Source: CADEED01 sp043747875
GTDB lineage: Bacteria; Pseudomonadota; Gammaproteobacteria; Steroidobacterales; Steroidobacteraceae
Direction of reading: 5' to 3'
Length of the DNA stretch: 64,000 nucleotides
Assembly (NCBI GenBank): GCA_043747875.1
Contig: JAYTOI010000056.1
Location: forward strand, 1-64,000
Shown: in pieces, positions 33,731-42,008 of the stretch
How positions within the stretch are numbered: position 1 is the first letter of the stretch
How the letters are laid out: each line of letters begins with the position of its first letter
Notes under the pieces: model-generated
Databases searched by the model: none
What the model was told of the DNA's origin: nothing
The model's input: the letters and a program-made list of their open reading frames with translations, nothing else
Program-made: the position numbers and the translations under genes

Positions 33731-33830
33731 AGCCTGCGGCGGGCTTCCTTCGCGACGGTCAGCGGGTACCCGGCTTCGCGCAGCGGAAAGCGAACTGAAC
33801 GAGCATCCGAGCCATGCTCGTTCAGGTGAC

Positions 33831-34481
33831 TCACCACTTCGGAGCAATTTGCTCGCCTGGCAGCATCTCGTACGGCGGCTTCCACCCCGGCAGCACCTTC
33901 AGGCGCTCGAGCCATCGCGCCATCGACGGGTAGGTCGCGGGAATGTCGTAGCCGCTCTCATTCGTGGGGAAATACAGGTACCCGCACAGCGACAGGTCCG
34001 CGATCGTCGGCCGCGAGCCGACCACGTATTCTCGGGTAGATAGGTGCTTCTCGACGATGCCGAATGCGTTGTCGATGCGGCCGCGCAGCCATTTCTCCAC
34101 GCCCGGGTCCGGCGCGGCCGGTCCGAACGCCTTCGCGAAGCGCCACGAGGCGAAGTAGCTCGTGAACTTGTGATTGTCGAAGAACAACCAGCGCAACACG
34201 TCCTGTCGCTCATCGTCGTCGAGGCCACCGTATGCGCCGTGTTGGTCGGAGAGAAACAGCATGATGGCCGCGGACTGGGTGAGCTTCCTGCCATCGGTCT
34301 CGAGGATGGGCACTTCGCCCATCGCGTTGACCTGGTCGCGCCAGCCATCCGAGCGCGGCAGCCCACTGGCGAAGTCCGCGAACGTCAGGTGGATAGGCGT
34401 CCAGGGCTGGTTCAGCGCCTGCAGCAGCAGCGCGACCTTGTAGGCATTGCCGGATTGAGAGAAGCCGTGGAGTTTGTACAT
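33831..34481 (-). CDS. Glutathione S-transferase family protein
   Basis: 216 residues. The start at 34481 has an AGGAGG ribosome binding site and the expected GST beginning MYKLHGFSQSGNAYKV. The thioredoxin-like N-terminal domain includes GEVPILETDGRKLTQSAAIM, where the Glu/Ser pair binds glutathione. The helical C-terminal domain contains SRPTIADLSLCGYLYFP. The residue after the first strand is SQSGN, suggesting a serine-type active site. Substrate unknown. Confidence 0.88.
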   Translation of the reverse strand: MYKLHGFSQSGNAYKVALLLQALNQPWTPIHLTFADFASGLPRSDGWRDQVNAMGEVPILETDGRKLTQSAAIMLFLSDQHGAYGGLDDDERQDVLRWLFFDNHKFTSYFASWRFAKAFGPAAPDPGVEKWLRGRIDNAFGIVEKHLSTREYVVGSRPTIADLSLCGYLYFPTNESGYDIPATYPSMARWLERLKVLPGWKPPYEMLPGEQIAPKW

Positions 34482-34506
34482 CGAGTGCCTCCTGGTTGTG
34501 GTCGGG

Positions 34507-35280
34507 TCAACGGCAATGGTCCGCGAAATCGGGCGAGTCGAGGAAGCTCGCGAGCACGCGCAGCCACGCGGGCCACTCGTGCTTGCCGGTAGTGAGGAAC
34601 ACGCGCGCGGGCGGCAACTCGGCTGCCAGCAGCGAATCCGCAAGCGCCAGGCGGTCGGCGACCCCGTAGCCCAGGAACAGCAGCGGCGCCGCTTCCTGGC
34701 CGCGGGTCACGGCCTGCAGCCAGCGCCAGATTTCGCGTTGATACTCCTCGCGGCTCAGCTCATCGACGCGCGGCGGCGCACGCCAAGACTTCAGGCCGCC
34801 CGCGGCGCTGATCTCGTCGATCAGTTCCTGGTCACCGAGATACGGTGCGATGGCGAGTACGCCGGTGATTTCGGCCGTGTGTGCGCGCGCGTAGAACAGT
34901 GCGCCAAAACCGCCCATGGAGGGGCCGGCCAACCAGATCTCCTGGTAGCCGCTTGCCTTTGCGGGCGCGATCACATCCGCCGCCAGACGGTCGAGGATGG
35001 TGCCGTGCGCGTAGTAGCCGAACGTGGCTTCGGTCGCGCGGATGTCGATCGACCGTGAACGGCTGCGCAGCTCTTCGATGAACCCGCGCTGCTCGAAGGT
35101 CTCGGCATGATCGCCCAGTCCCGGCAGCAGCACGAACAGGCACTTCGCCGGAGCGAGCGCGTCTTGCAACGCGCTCGGATAGTCGATGGTCCGCAGCGGC
35201 ACCGGAGCGCGCGACATGGCGGCGCACCCGCACAACCCGGCGCAGGCGGCTAATAACAGCAGGGAGTACGGCACGCGCAT
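34507..35280 (-). CDS. Alpha/beta hydrolase lipoprotein
   Basis: 257 residues starting with a lipoprotein signal (hydrophobic stretch ending in LCGC, the lipobox Cys at about residue 18). The hydrolase fold is seen in FVLLPGLGDHAETF (oxyanion region), the nucleophile elbow GPSMGG, and a late His in TGKHEWPAW. An alternative ATG lies three codons earlier. It probably acts in the periplasm on an ester or similar substrate. Confidence 0.8.
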   Translation of the reverse strand: MRVPYSLLLLAACAGLCGCAAMSRAPVPLRTIDYPSALQDALAPAKCLFVLLPGLGDHAETFEQRGFIEELRSRSRSIDIRATEATFGYYAHGTILDRLAADVIAPAKASGYQEIWLAGPSMGGFGALFYARAHTAEITGVLAIAPYLGDQELIDEISAAGGLKSWRAPPRVDELSREEYQREIWRWLQAVTRGQEAAPLLFLGYGVADRLALADSLLAAELPPARVFLTTGKHEWPAWLRVLASFLDSPDFADHCR

Positions 35281-35325
35281 GCGCGCCATCGTGACAGGGC
35301 GCGCGGCCCGCGGCCAGCTTGTTTG

Positions 35326-35856
35326 TCAGCGCGCGGTGCCCGCCTGCGCGACGGCGGTATCGTCGATGCCCGCGAACACGAGCCTGGATCGGACGATGTC
35401 GATGAGCGGGCCCAGCTCGTACACGTTGGTATAGCCGTAGCTGTGCAGGACGTTGAAGGTGTAGACGTTGAGCGAGGCGCTCATGTCCTTGCTCGGAAAT
35501 GCCTTGGGCGAGTTGACGAAGTTATTGTTGCAGTAGATGAGCACCCGCGTCGATTTGCTGGGGATCACCTTCGCGAGCTCCTCGGCAGTCATGTCGGGAA
35601 GGCTCAGGTTCTTCGCGCCTTTGACGTGCAGCAGCTCGAATTTCTCGGCGCTGCGCGCGTCCAGCACCACGGTGGCCGGGTCGCCGGCCATGAAGATGAA
35701 TTGCTTTTCCGTGACGCGCCGCTTCTCGCGCAGCTTGCCGACCTTGCCGACATTCTTCTCGAAGGCAACGTAGTCGATGAGCGGATTCGGGATTTCATCG
35801 GCCCAGGCCGGGGCGACAAACAACAGCAGGACAGGGACGAGAAGCTTGCTGATCAT
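35326..35856 (-). CDS. Periplasmic rhodanese-domain protein
   Basis: 176 residues with signal peptide MISKLLVPVLLLFVAPAWA. The rhodanese fold is evident: VVLDARSAEKFELLHVKGAKNLSLPDM and the active-site loop VLIYCNNNF with the catalytic Cys. Such exported single rhodanese domains can bind or transfer sulfane sulfur; the partner is unknown. Confidence 0.85.
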   Translation of the reverse strand: MISKLLVPVLLLFVAPAWADEIPNPLIDYVAFEKNVGKVGKLREKRRVTEKQFIFMAGDPATVVLDARSAEKFELLHVKGAKNLSLPDMTAEELAKVIPSKSTRVLIYCNNNFVNSPKAFPSKDMSASLNVYTFNVLHSYGYTNVYELGPLIDIVRSRLVFAGIDDTAVAQAGTAR

Positions 35857-35975
35857 GACCGCCTCCGAAGAAAGTTGGCCATGAGACTGCGCGCGCGCGC
35901 GAAAGTGCCGCGAGTAGTTACCTTAACCCGCGAAGTCCGCGCGATGCCGGCGCAGATCGGCAATCTCGCGGTCGC

Positions 35976-36836
35976 TCATGAGCTCGATTTTGCCCCGCGC
36001 CAGCCGGGGATGCCGAGCGCCAGCGCGATGCCCCCGAGGATGGCCGCCGCGCAGACGACGAGGCGCGTGCTCAGTTGCTCACCCAGCAACAACACGCCTC
36101 CCGCGGCCGTCAACACGGGGACGCTCAACTGTACGCACGCCGCCGGCACGAACGCGAGCGCGGGCAAGGCGGTGTACCAGATGGCGTAACCGACCGCGGA
36201 CGTGAGCACGCCCGAGACCAGCGCGCAGGCGACTCCGACCGGGTCGAGCGTGGCGTCGCGCAGCGTGAGCGCGCTGAGCATCACCGCGAATGGCACAGTG
36301 CGCAGGAAATTTCCGGCCGTCGCCGCGATCGCGTCGCGCGCGCCGCGACCGCGCAGCGAGTACACACCCCAGGCCGCGCCCGCACCTAACATAAATGCCG
36401 CGCCTACCAGCGGCGGCGCCGCGAGTCCGGGCAACAGCAGCAGCACCAGACCGCCCGCCGCCAGCGCGAACCCCACGATCTGCGTCAGGCACACGGACTC
36501 GCGCGATGCGAATCCGTAGCCGATCATCGTCACCTGCACCGCGCCGAACAGCAGCAGCGCACCGGTGGCCGCGGTCAGGCTCGAATACGCGAACGAGAAT
36601 GCCACCGCATAGACGAACAATGCCGTGGCGGACGTCCAACTACCCTCGCCGGCACGAGCGCCCCGGCGCGCGCGCACGATGAGCCACAGCGCCAGCGCGC
36701 CGGAAATCAGGCGCAGCGAGGTGAAGCTCGCGGCGTCGATGCGCGTGGTCTGCAGCGCGAGGCGACACAGCAGCGAGTTGCCCGCGAAGGCCAGCATGGC
36801 CAGTGCCACGAGCATGACGAGGCGGATCCGGGGCAT
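35976..36836 (-). CDS. EamA/DMT-family transporter
   Basis: 286 residues, almost entirely hydrophobic, with ten predicted helices in two EamA repeats (FAGNSLLCRLAL early, then LSVPVLTAAGGVLLLGEQLSTRL near the C-terminus). The family exports amino acids or other metabolites. Substrate not inferable. Confidence 0.87.
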   Translation of the reverse strand: MPRIRLVMLVALAMLAFAGNSLLCRLALQTTRIDAASFTSLRLISGALALWLIVRARRGARAGEGSWTSATALFVYAVAFSFAYSSLTAATGALLLFGAVQVTMIGYGFASRESVCLTQIVGFALAAGGLVLLLLPGLAAPPLVGAAFMLGAGAAWGVYSLRGRGARDAIAATAGNFLRTVPFAVMLSALTLRDATLDPVGVACALVSGVLTSAVGYAIWYTALPALAFVPAACVQLSVPVLTAAGGVLLLGEQLSTRLVVCAAAILGGIALALGIPGWRGAKSSS

Positions 36837-36867
36837 GCCGCAGCATATCCCGAAGCGGAATGAATGA

Positions 36868-36897
36868 AGGCCGCACCCGCTCGCGCGGGCACGGCCT
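36868..36897 (-). terminator. Stem-loop downstream of the beta-propeller gene
   Basis: AGGCCG/CGGCCT plus inner CCCG/CGGG with a CA/CA internal mismatch and a 6-base loop, located 46 bases after the stop of the beta-propeller gene on the minus strand. The following TTCATTCATTCC is only moderately T-rich, so a weak intrinsic terminator. Confidence 0.4.
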
Positions 36898-36942
36898 CCG
36901 GCTCTCCCCTTTCCCGATCGCGTGGCTGGTCGCCGCCAAATC

Positions 36943-38043
36943 TCAGTGCACGACCAGGCCCGATGCCGACAGCGGCACTCCCTGAGCGGTCGTGGCCCAC
37001 TTCAAGCTGCCATCCTCGCGCAGGCGATAGCCGCTGATGGCACCCACGTTGGGACTGATGGCGTACAGGAACTTCCCGTCGCCGCTCACCGCAACATCGA
37101 GTGGCCCGCCGCCGGCCGCGGTGCGCGCCGTGACGCCATTCGCGTTGAGCAGCGTGAGCGCGCCATTGCGCGCGACGCGGTAGCCGGTGATCGAGCTGCT
37201 GCCCGTGTTGGTGGTGTACGCGAAGCGGCCGTTCTTCGACACCGCCACCCAGCAGGCTGCGGTCTGCGTCGTGCCCAGCGATGCCGTGACGGTCTCGAGT
37301 GGATAGGCGGCGCCGTCGACGTCGTACGACGACAACGCGCTCACGTTCGCCGCGCCGCCGAACGCCTCCGATACGATCAGATGGTCGCGACGGTCGAAGG
37401 CGAATCCGAACGGCGTCTGCCCCACGGAAGCACGCACGTGCGGGCCGTCGGCAACGCCGTCCTCGACGTCATACAGGGAGATCTTGTTGGTCCCCTTCTC
37501 GGTGACGACCAGGACGTCGCCGAAGATGTTGAACGACACCTGCGCCGGACCGACCGCGTTGCCGCTCAGCGGACGCGTCGAGTCCGGGATCGCATACACG
37601 CGCCGGTCGTCGCCGAGATGGAACCCGCTGATGTTTCCGCTGCCGCCCGCATTGAGCACATACAGAAGATCGTTGCTGAGCGCGATGCTGATGGGCTGCT
37701 CGCCGCCCGACGCGATCTTTTGAATGAGCACCGGCCGGTCGCCCACGAGCGCGAATACGGACAGGTCATTGCTGCCCGCGTTCACCGCATACAGACGCCG
37801 CGCATCGCGGCTCAGCGCCAGCGCGCCCTGATTGCCGAGACCGGCGCCGGTGCCGAGCCCGCGCGTGGCGACGCGATGGGCCAGTCGCAGGTCGCCGTCG
37901 CGATCGCGGCGGTAGACCAGGATTTCGTTCTTGGCCGCGGCATTGGTTTCCGTGTATACGGCGCGCGGCCCCGAGAAAGAGTAGTCGCCGCCCCACGAGG
38001 CGGATGCGGTCAGCAGGGTCAGAAGCATCAAAAGTCGTTTCAT
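36943..38043 (-). CDS. Secreted lactonase-like beta-propeller protein
   Basis: 366 residues with signal peptide MKRLLMLLTLLTASASWG and a strong ribosome binding site (AAGGGGAATTTC-ATG). The mature protein consists of repeated ~45-residue blades such as ALALSRDARRLYAVNAGSNDLSVF and VAVSGDGKFLYAISPNVGAISGY, the pattern of the YbhE/6-phosphogluconolactonase-like propellers. Many exported members are not lactonases, so the catalytic role is uncertain. The AraC regulator at 38279 is divergent and may control it. Confidence 0.8.
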   Translation of the reverse strand: MKRLLMLLTLLTASASWGGDYSFSGPRAVYTETNAAAKNEILVYRRDRDGDLRLAHRVATRGLGTGAGLGNQGALALSRDARRLYAVNAGSNDLSVFALVGDRPVLIQKIASGGEQPISIALSNDLLYVLNAGGSGNISGFHLGDDRRVYAIPDSTRPLSGNAVGPAQVSFNIFGDVLVVTEKGTNKISLYDVEDGVADGPHVRASVGQTPFGFAFDRRDHLIVSEAFGGAANVSALSSYDVDGAAYPLETVTASLGTTQTAACWVAVSKNGRFAYTTNTGSSSITGYRVARNGALTLLNANGVTARTAAGGGPLDVAVSGDGKFLYAISPNVGAISGYRLREDGSLKWATTAQGVPLSASGLVVH

Positions 38044-38278
38044 GAAATTCCCCTTGTTTGAATGCGGAGGCTCGTCCTCCTCGTGTGCCCAGACCGGCAC
38101 GGCGGCGGTACATCACAAAAAGAAAGGCGCGATCGCTTCGATGCCCGGCAATTGCGCGCAGGAACAGCGACTTGAATGACGCGCAGCTGATGCATCGCGA
38201 GCCCCGGACGTCCAGGAAGAAGAACCGAAGGTCCAGCCGCCGCAATAAATCCCCCGCCGCACCGGTCGGAGTCCGAAC

Positions 38279-39148
38279 ATGACTGCCATCGACGATTGCG
38301 AGCTGCTCGATGACCTGGTCGCTCGCGTGAACCTGCGCGCGCGCATCACGTTCCGCGGCCAACTCTGCGAACGCTGGGCCATCGGCGGCGGCGCGCAGGC
38401 GCGCCTCGGGTTCCATATCGTTTTGTCCGGTCGCTCCTGGCTGCGGCTGACCGATCAGCAGACGCCGATCGAGCTCGGCGCCGGTGGGATGTATCTCTAT
38501 CGCCCGGAGGAGTGTCATCTTTTGTCCGACACCGCGCTGGCCGAGCGTGAATCGCCGCCGGCGCGCATCGTCGCGCTCGCCGAGCGGGTAGAAGGCGCGC
38601 GCGTGGGATTGCTGTGCGGCTACTTCGAAGGCGGCCCGGCCGACGCGCCGGTGGTCGACGCCGTGCCGGCCTATCTACTGTGGCGGCGGCGCGAGGACTT
38701 TCCAGAGCCGCTCGCGCGGCTCATGGGCGCTCTGGTCGCCTGCGCACACGACGATGTGCGCGGCGGCGGCCAGGTGCTCGAGCGACTGTGCGAGCTGTTG
38801 ATGCGCATGATCCTGCGCGAGCCGCAGGTGCTGCGGATCGATCGGCTCGGCTTCCTGCGCGCGCAACGCGACCCCGCCCTGCGCCGCGTGTTCGACGCCA
38901 TCCACGCGCGGCCGGGCCGGCCCTGGACGCTGACGACCCTGGCGCGCAGCGCGGGCATCTCGCGCTCGGCGCTCGCGGCGCGCTTCAAGGAACAGGCCGG
39001 CATCCCCGCGATGCACTATCTGCGCCGCTATCGCGTGCAGCTCGGCGAGCGCCGCATGCACGAGGACGGATGGTCCGCGAAACAGGTGGCGCGCGCGCTT
39101 GGCTATCACAGCGTCAGCGCGTTTCGGCGCGCGGCGCGGCGCTCCTGA
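38279..39148 (+). CDS. AraC-family transcriptional regulator
   Basis: 289 residues. The N-terminal half is a cupin-type ligand domain (about 1-185, with LGFHIVLSGRSWLRL and MYLYRPEECHLL). The C-terminal half carries the two helix-turn-helices of AraC proteins: LARSAGISRSALAARFKEQAG and AKQVARALGYHSVSAFRRA. GGAGT precedes the ATG. The divergent beta-propeller gene is its most likely target; the inducer is unknown. Confidence 0.88.
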   Translation: MTAIDDCELLDDLVARVNLRARITFRGQLCERWAIGGGAQARLGFHIVLSGRSWLRLTDQQTPIELGAGGMYLYRPEECHLLSDTALAERESPPARIVALAERVEGARVGLLCGYFEGGPADAPVVDAVPAYLLWRRREDFPEPLARLMGALVACAHDDVRGGGQVLERLCELLMRMILREPQVLRIDRLGFLRAQRDPALRRVFDAIHARPGRPWTLTTLARSAGISRSALAARFKEQAGIPAMHYLRRYRVQLGERRMHEDGWSAKQVARALGYHSVSAFRRAARRS

Positions 39149-39192
39149 GCCGGTCGCGCGAACCTCGAGCCTCTGCTAACTTGCGCATCCAC

Positions 39193-39939
39193 ATGCGCAA
39201 GCTCCTCGTTTTCCAGCACTCCGCGCGCGAGCCCCTGGGGCTGCTGGACCCGATCCTGCGGCGTTCCGGCTTTCGCATCCGCTATGTGAATTTCTCGCGC
39301 CAGCCCGATCTGCAACCGGATGTCAGCCGCTACAACGGCCTCATCGTGCTCGGCGGCCCCATGAACGTCGACCAGGCCGACCGCTTCCCGCATCTAACTA
39401 CCGAGATCGCGGCGATTCAGGAGGCACTGCGGCAGAACATCCCGCTGCTCGGCATCTGCCTCGGCGCGCAACTGCTGGCCGCCGCGCTCGGCGCGAACGT
39501 GCGGCCGAACGCCGTGCGGGAGATCGGCTGGTATCGCCTCGACCCCACGGCGGCGGCGGAGCAGGACCCGCTGTGCCGGCATTTCGATGGCAGCCAGCAC
39601 GTGTTTCAGTGGCACGCGTATACCTTTGACTTGCCGCCCGGTGCCGTACATCTGGCCAGCACGCCGACCTGCCCGAACCAGGCGTTTCGCTATGGCGATC
39701 GCGCCTATGGACTGCAGTTTCATCTCGAGGCCGACGAGACGCTGATCCAGCGCTGGCTGCACGTACCCGAATATCGCGCCGAAGCCCAGGCCGCCGGACG
39801 CGAGCATCACCTCGAGCACATCCTGCGTGACAGCCACGGCCATGCGCCGCCGGCACGAGTGTTGAGCGAACGCGTGTTCGGCGAATTCATCGAGTTGTTC
39901 GGCTGGCGGCGCAAGGTGCGCCTCGGCGGGATTTCGTAG
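39193..39939 (+). CDS. Type 1 glutamine amidotransferase
   Basis: 248 residues of the class I (triad) amidotransferase fold: oxyanion strand GLIVLGGPMNVDQ, nucleophile elbow GICLGAQLLA with the Cys, and GLQFHLEAD with His and Glu. Resembles stand-alone GMP-synthase-like amidotransferases (YfeJ-type), whose acceptor is not known. The frame is open further upstream inside the AraC gene, but the family starts at this ATG (MRKLLVFQH). Confidence 0.86.
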   Translation: MRKLLVFQHSAREPLGLLDPILRRSGFRIRYVNFSRQPDLQPDVSRYNGLIVLGGPMNVDQADRFPHLTTEIAAIQEALRQNIPLLGICLGAQLLAAALGANVRPNAVREIGWYRLDPTAAAEQDPLCRHFDGSQHVFQWHAYTFDLPPGAVHLASTPTCPNQAFRYGDRAYGLQFHLEADETLIQRWLHVPEYRAEAQAAGREHHLEHILRDSHGHAPPARVLSERVFGEFIELFGWRRKVRLGGIS

Positions 39940-40061
39940 CGATTCGGCCGCGTCCTGCGAACGTGACGGCGATTCAACGAACGCCGGCGCCGGGCAGCTC
40001 TGCCTCGCAGACCTTATGACAGCCGAACGGGCGCCCCCCGAAACATGTGCTACTCTCGGCC

Positions 40062-40075
40062 TGACACCGGTGTCA
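40062..40075. promoter_or_regulatory. Perfect palindromic operator candidate upstream of the pectate lyase
   Basis: TGACACCGGTGTCA is a perfect 14-bp palindrome with a central CG, the shape of LacI-family operators controlling sugar and plant-polysaccharide genes. It lies about 100 bases before the pectate lyase ATG. A possible -10 box TACTCT (40051-40056) ends five bases before it, so a bound repressor would cover the transcription start. No LacI-type gene is in the window. Confidence 0.6.
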
Positions 40076-40177
40076 TGCAGCGACGCATCGTTTCTCGACG
40101 CAGCGGTGTGCAGAGGTCGGCGAGACGCCTTCCACTGACTAAAGATTGATCGAACACTCAGACAAGGGGGATTTCTC

Positions 40178-41797
40178 ATGATTCGCAAGGCGTTCAGCGC
40201 CGCTGCGGTGCTTGCGATTGCAACCACCGCGCATGCGGCTACCGACTATCCAACTGGTTATACGAAATGCGCCAAGGAAGGAGCCACGTGCTCCTTCAGC
40301 GGCACGCGCTCGGTGGCATACGGCAAAGCAGGCACATTCGTGTACGCGAACCTGACCGGCCCGATCACCTGCTCTGCATCGTTGTTTCCGTCGATCAACG
40401 CAGGCACTCCGCGGTACTGCTCCTACGGTGCGTCCGCGACGCCGCCGCCGACCACTCCGCCTCCGACTACGCCACCTCCGACCACTCCGCCCCCGACCAC
40501 TCCGCCCCCGACCACTCCGCTGCCCACCTGCCCGGCGACGACGATCGTTCCGTTCATCAACGGCACGCAGACGGCCAGCGCCGCCATCAACACCGGAGCC
40601 CAGATTGCCTTCGCTCCGACGCCGGCCTCCGGCGGCACCTGGTCGTGGACCGGCTGCAGCACTTCCGGCACGGCGCGCACGCAGACCGTCACGCTGACGG
40701 CCTCCTGCTCGGCGACGGCGACGTACACCAATTCCTGTGGAACGCGCTCTACCCAGGTACACAACATCACCGTGAACGCGCCGCCGCCGTCGACGCCCAG
40801 CGGCACTCCGATTGGATTTGGTCGCTCCACCACGGGTGGCGCGGGCGGCGCGACCGTCACCGCGAGCACCGGTGCGCAGATCAACGCGGCGCTCTGTGCG
40901 CGCGCGACTGTGAGCACGCCGATCATCATCCGGGTGAACGGCACCATCAACCACGGCAACACCACCCGCGCGACCGGTAGCTGCGATACCACCGCGACCG
41001 AAATCCAGTTCAAGGGCGTCAGCAATGTCACCTTGATCGGCGTGGGCAGCAGCGGCGTGCTGGATCAGATCGGCATTCATCTGCGCGGCACGTCCAACAT
41101 CATCATCCGGAACCTGTGGATCAGGAACGTCAAGAAGAGCGGGTCACCCCTCTCCAATGGCGGTGATGCCATCGGCATGGAATCGACCGTCAACAACGTC
41201 TGGGTCGACCACAACACGCTGGAAGCCAGCGGTGGTGAGTCGGATGGTTACGATTCACTGCTGGACATGAAGGCCGGCGTGACGAACGTGACCGTGTCGT
41301 ACAACCACTACCGGAATTCCAGCCGCGCTGGTTTGATCGGCTCCAGTGACGATGACGCTGCGAACACGAACATCACGTTCCATCACAACTGGTACGAGAA
41401 CATTCAGCAGCGCACTCCGCTGCTGCGTCATGGCCTCGTGCACAGCTACAACAACTACTTCTCCAACCTCAGCAACAGCGACATGATCCATGGCATCAAT
41501 TCACGCATGGGTGGCCGCATTCTCGTCGAAGGCAACTACTTCAAGAATTCGAACAACCCGCTGATCGCCTCGGACGATTCGCCGCAGGCCGGTTGCTGGC
41601 AGACGCGTTCGAACACGCTGGATTCCATCACCTACGACCGTTCAGTAGGCAATGGAGCGCTGGTGGTTCCGATCATCAGCGGCGGACAGTTCAACTCGAC
41701 CTGCACGGTGACCGTGCCGTACAGCTACACGCTGGACGGGTCGTCGAACCTGCCGGCGACGCTGCCGGGCCAGGTCGGCATCGGCAAGGTTCAGTAG
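40178..41797 (+). CDS. Secreted pectate lyase (PL1 family) with N-terminal module and Pro/Thr linker
   Basis: 539 residues. A signal peptide (about 1-20, ending TAHA) is followed by a ~55-residue four-Cys module (CAKEGATC ... TCSAS ... RYCSYG) of the kind attached to secreted carbohydrate enzymes, then a PPPTT-repeat linker (about 88-115), a Cys-containing beta domain (about 115-205) and the PL1 catalytic beta-helix (about 210-539). Catalytic features: VWVDHNTLEA with a calcium-binding region, HHNWYENIQQRTPLLRHG with the catalytic Arg, and VHSYNNYF. It cleaves pectate by beta-elimination outside the cell. GGGGGA lies before the ATG. The gene stands alone between an operator candidate and a terminator. 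Confidence 0.92.
   Translation: MIRKAFSAAAVLAIATTAHAATDYPTGYTKCAKEGATCSFSGTRSVAYGKAGTFVYANLTGPITCSASLFPSINAGTPRYCSYGASATPPPTTPPPTTPPPTTPPPTTPPPTTPLPTCPATTIVPFINGTQTASAAINTGAQIAFAPTPASGGTWSWTGCSTSGTARTQTVTLTASCSATATYTNSCGTRSTQVHNITVNAPPPSTPSGTPIGFGRSTTGGAGGATVTASTGAQINAALCARATVSTPIIIRVNGTINHGNTTRATGSCDTTATEIQFKGVSNVTLIGVGSSGVLDQIGIHLRGTSNIIIRNLWIRNVKKSGSPLSNGGDAIGMESTVNNVWVDHNTLEASGGESDGYDSLLDMKAGVTNVTVSYNHYRNSSRAGLIGSSDDDAANTNITFHHNWYENIQQRTPLLRHGLVHSYNNYFSNLSNSDMIHGINSRMGGRILVEGNYFKNSNNPLIASDDSPQAGCWQTRSNTLDSITYDRSVGNGALVVPIISGGQFNSTCTVTVPYSYTLDGSSNLPATLPGQVGIGKVQ
40437..40520 (+). repeat. Pro/Thr-linker microrepeats in the pectate lyase gene
   Basis: Units of about 15 bases with the core CCGACCACTCCGCC repeat with minor third-position changes and encode PPPTT blocks. 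A flexible inter-domain linker; copy number is likely to vary between strains. Confidence 0.75.
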
Positions 41798-41819
41798 CCA
41801 GTCGATGTATCGATGATGG

Positions 41820-41854
41820 GCCCCGCCCGAGGAAACTCGGGCGGGGCTTTTTTT
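41820..41854 (+). terminator. Rho-independent terminator of the pectate lyase gene
   Basis: A perfect 12-bp stem GCCCCGCCCGAG/CTCGGGCGGGGC with a GAAA tetraloop is followed directly by seven Ts, 22 bases after the stop. Textbook intrinsic terminator. Confidence 0.95.
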
Positions 41855-41855
41855 G

Positions 41856-42008
41856 TCAGCCGCGAACGCAGCGGTGGCAGCGCTTGGTGCTCACACGGCG
41901 AACTTCATGATCCCGGCCGGGGTCGCCCAGGCCCTTCTTCTTCCAGATCGCCGCGACCACGGCGCCGCAGCCAACGAATATCAGCAAGCCCCTCGTCCTG
42001 ACATTCAC
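41856..42008 (-). CDS. Possible small membrane protein (50 residues)
   Basis: A short ORF begins with a GTG that overlaps the stop of the MBL-fold gene (GTGA). It encodes a short N-terminal arm, one hydrophobic helix (LLIFVGCGAVVAAIW), then KKK and a polar tail ending KRCHRCVRG with a CxxC pair. It ends right beside the pectate lyase terminator. The coupling and the sensible topology argue for a gene; its small size and unknown family argue for caution. Confidence 0.35.
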   Translation of the reverse strand: MNVRTRGLLIFVGCGAVVAAIWKKKGLGDPGRDHEVRRVSTKRCHRCVRG

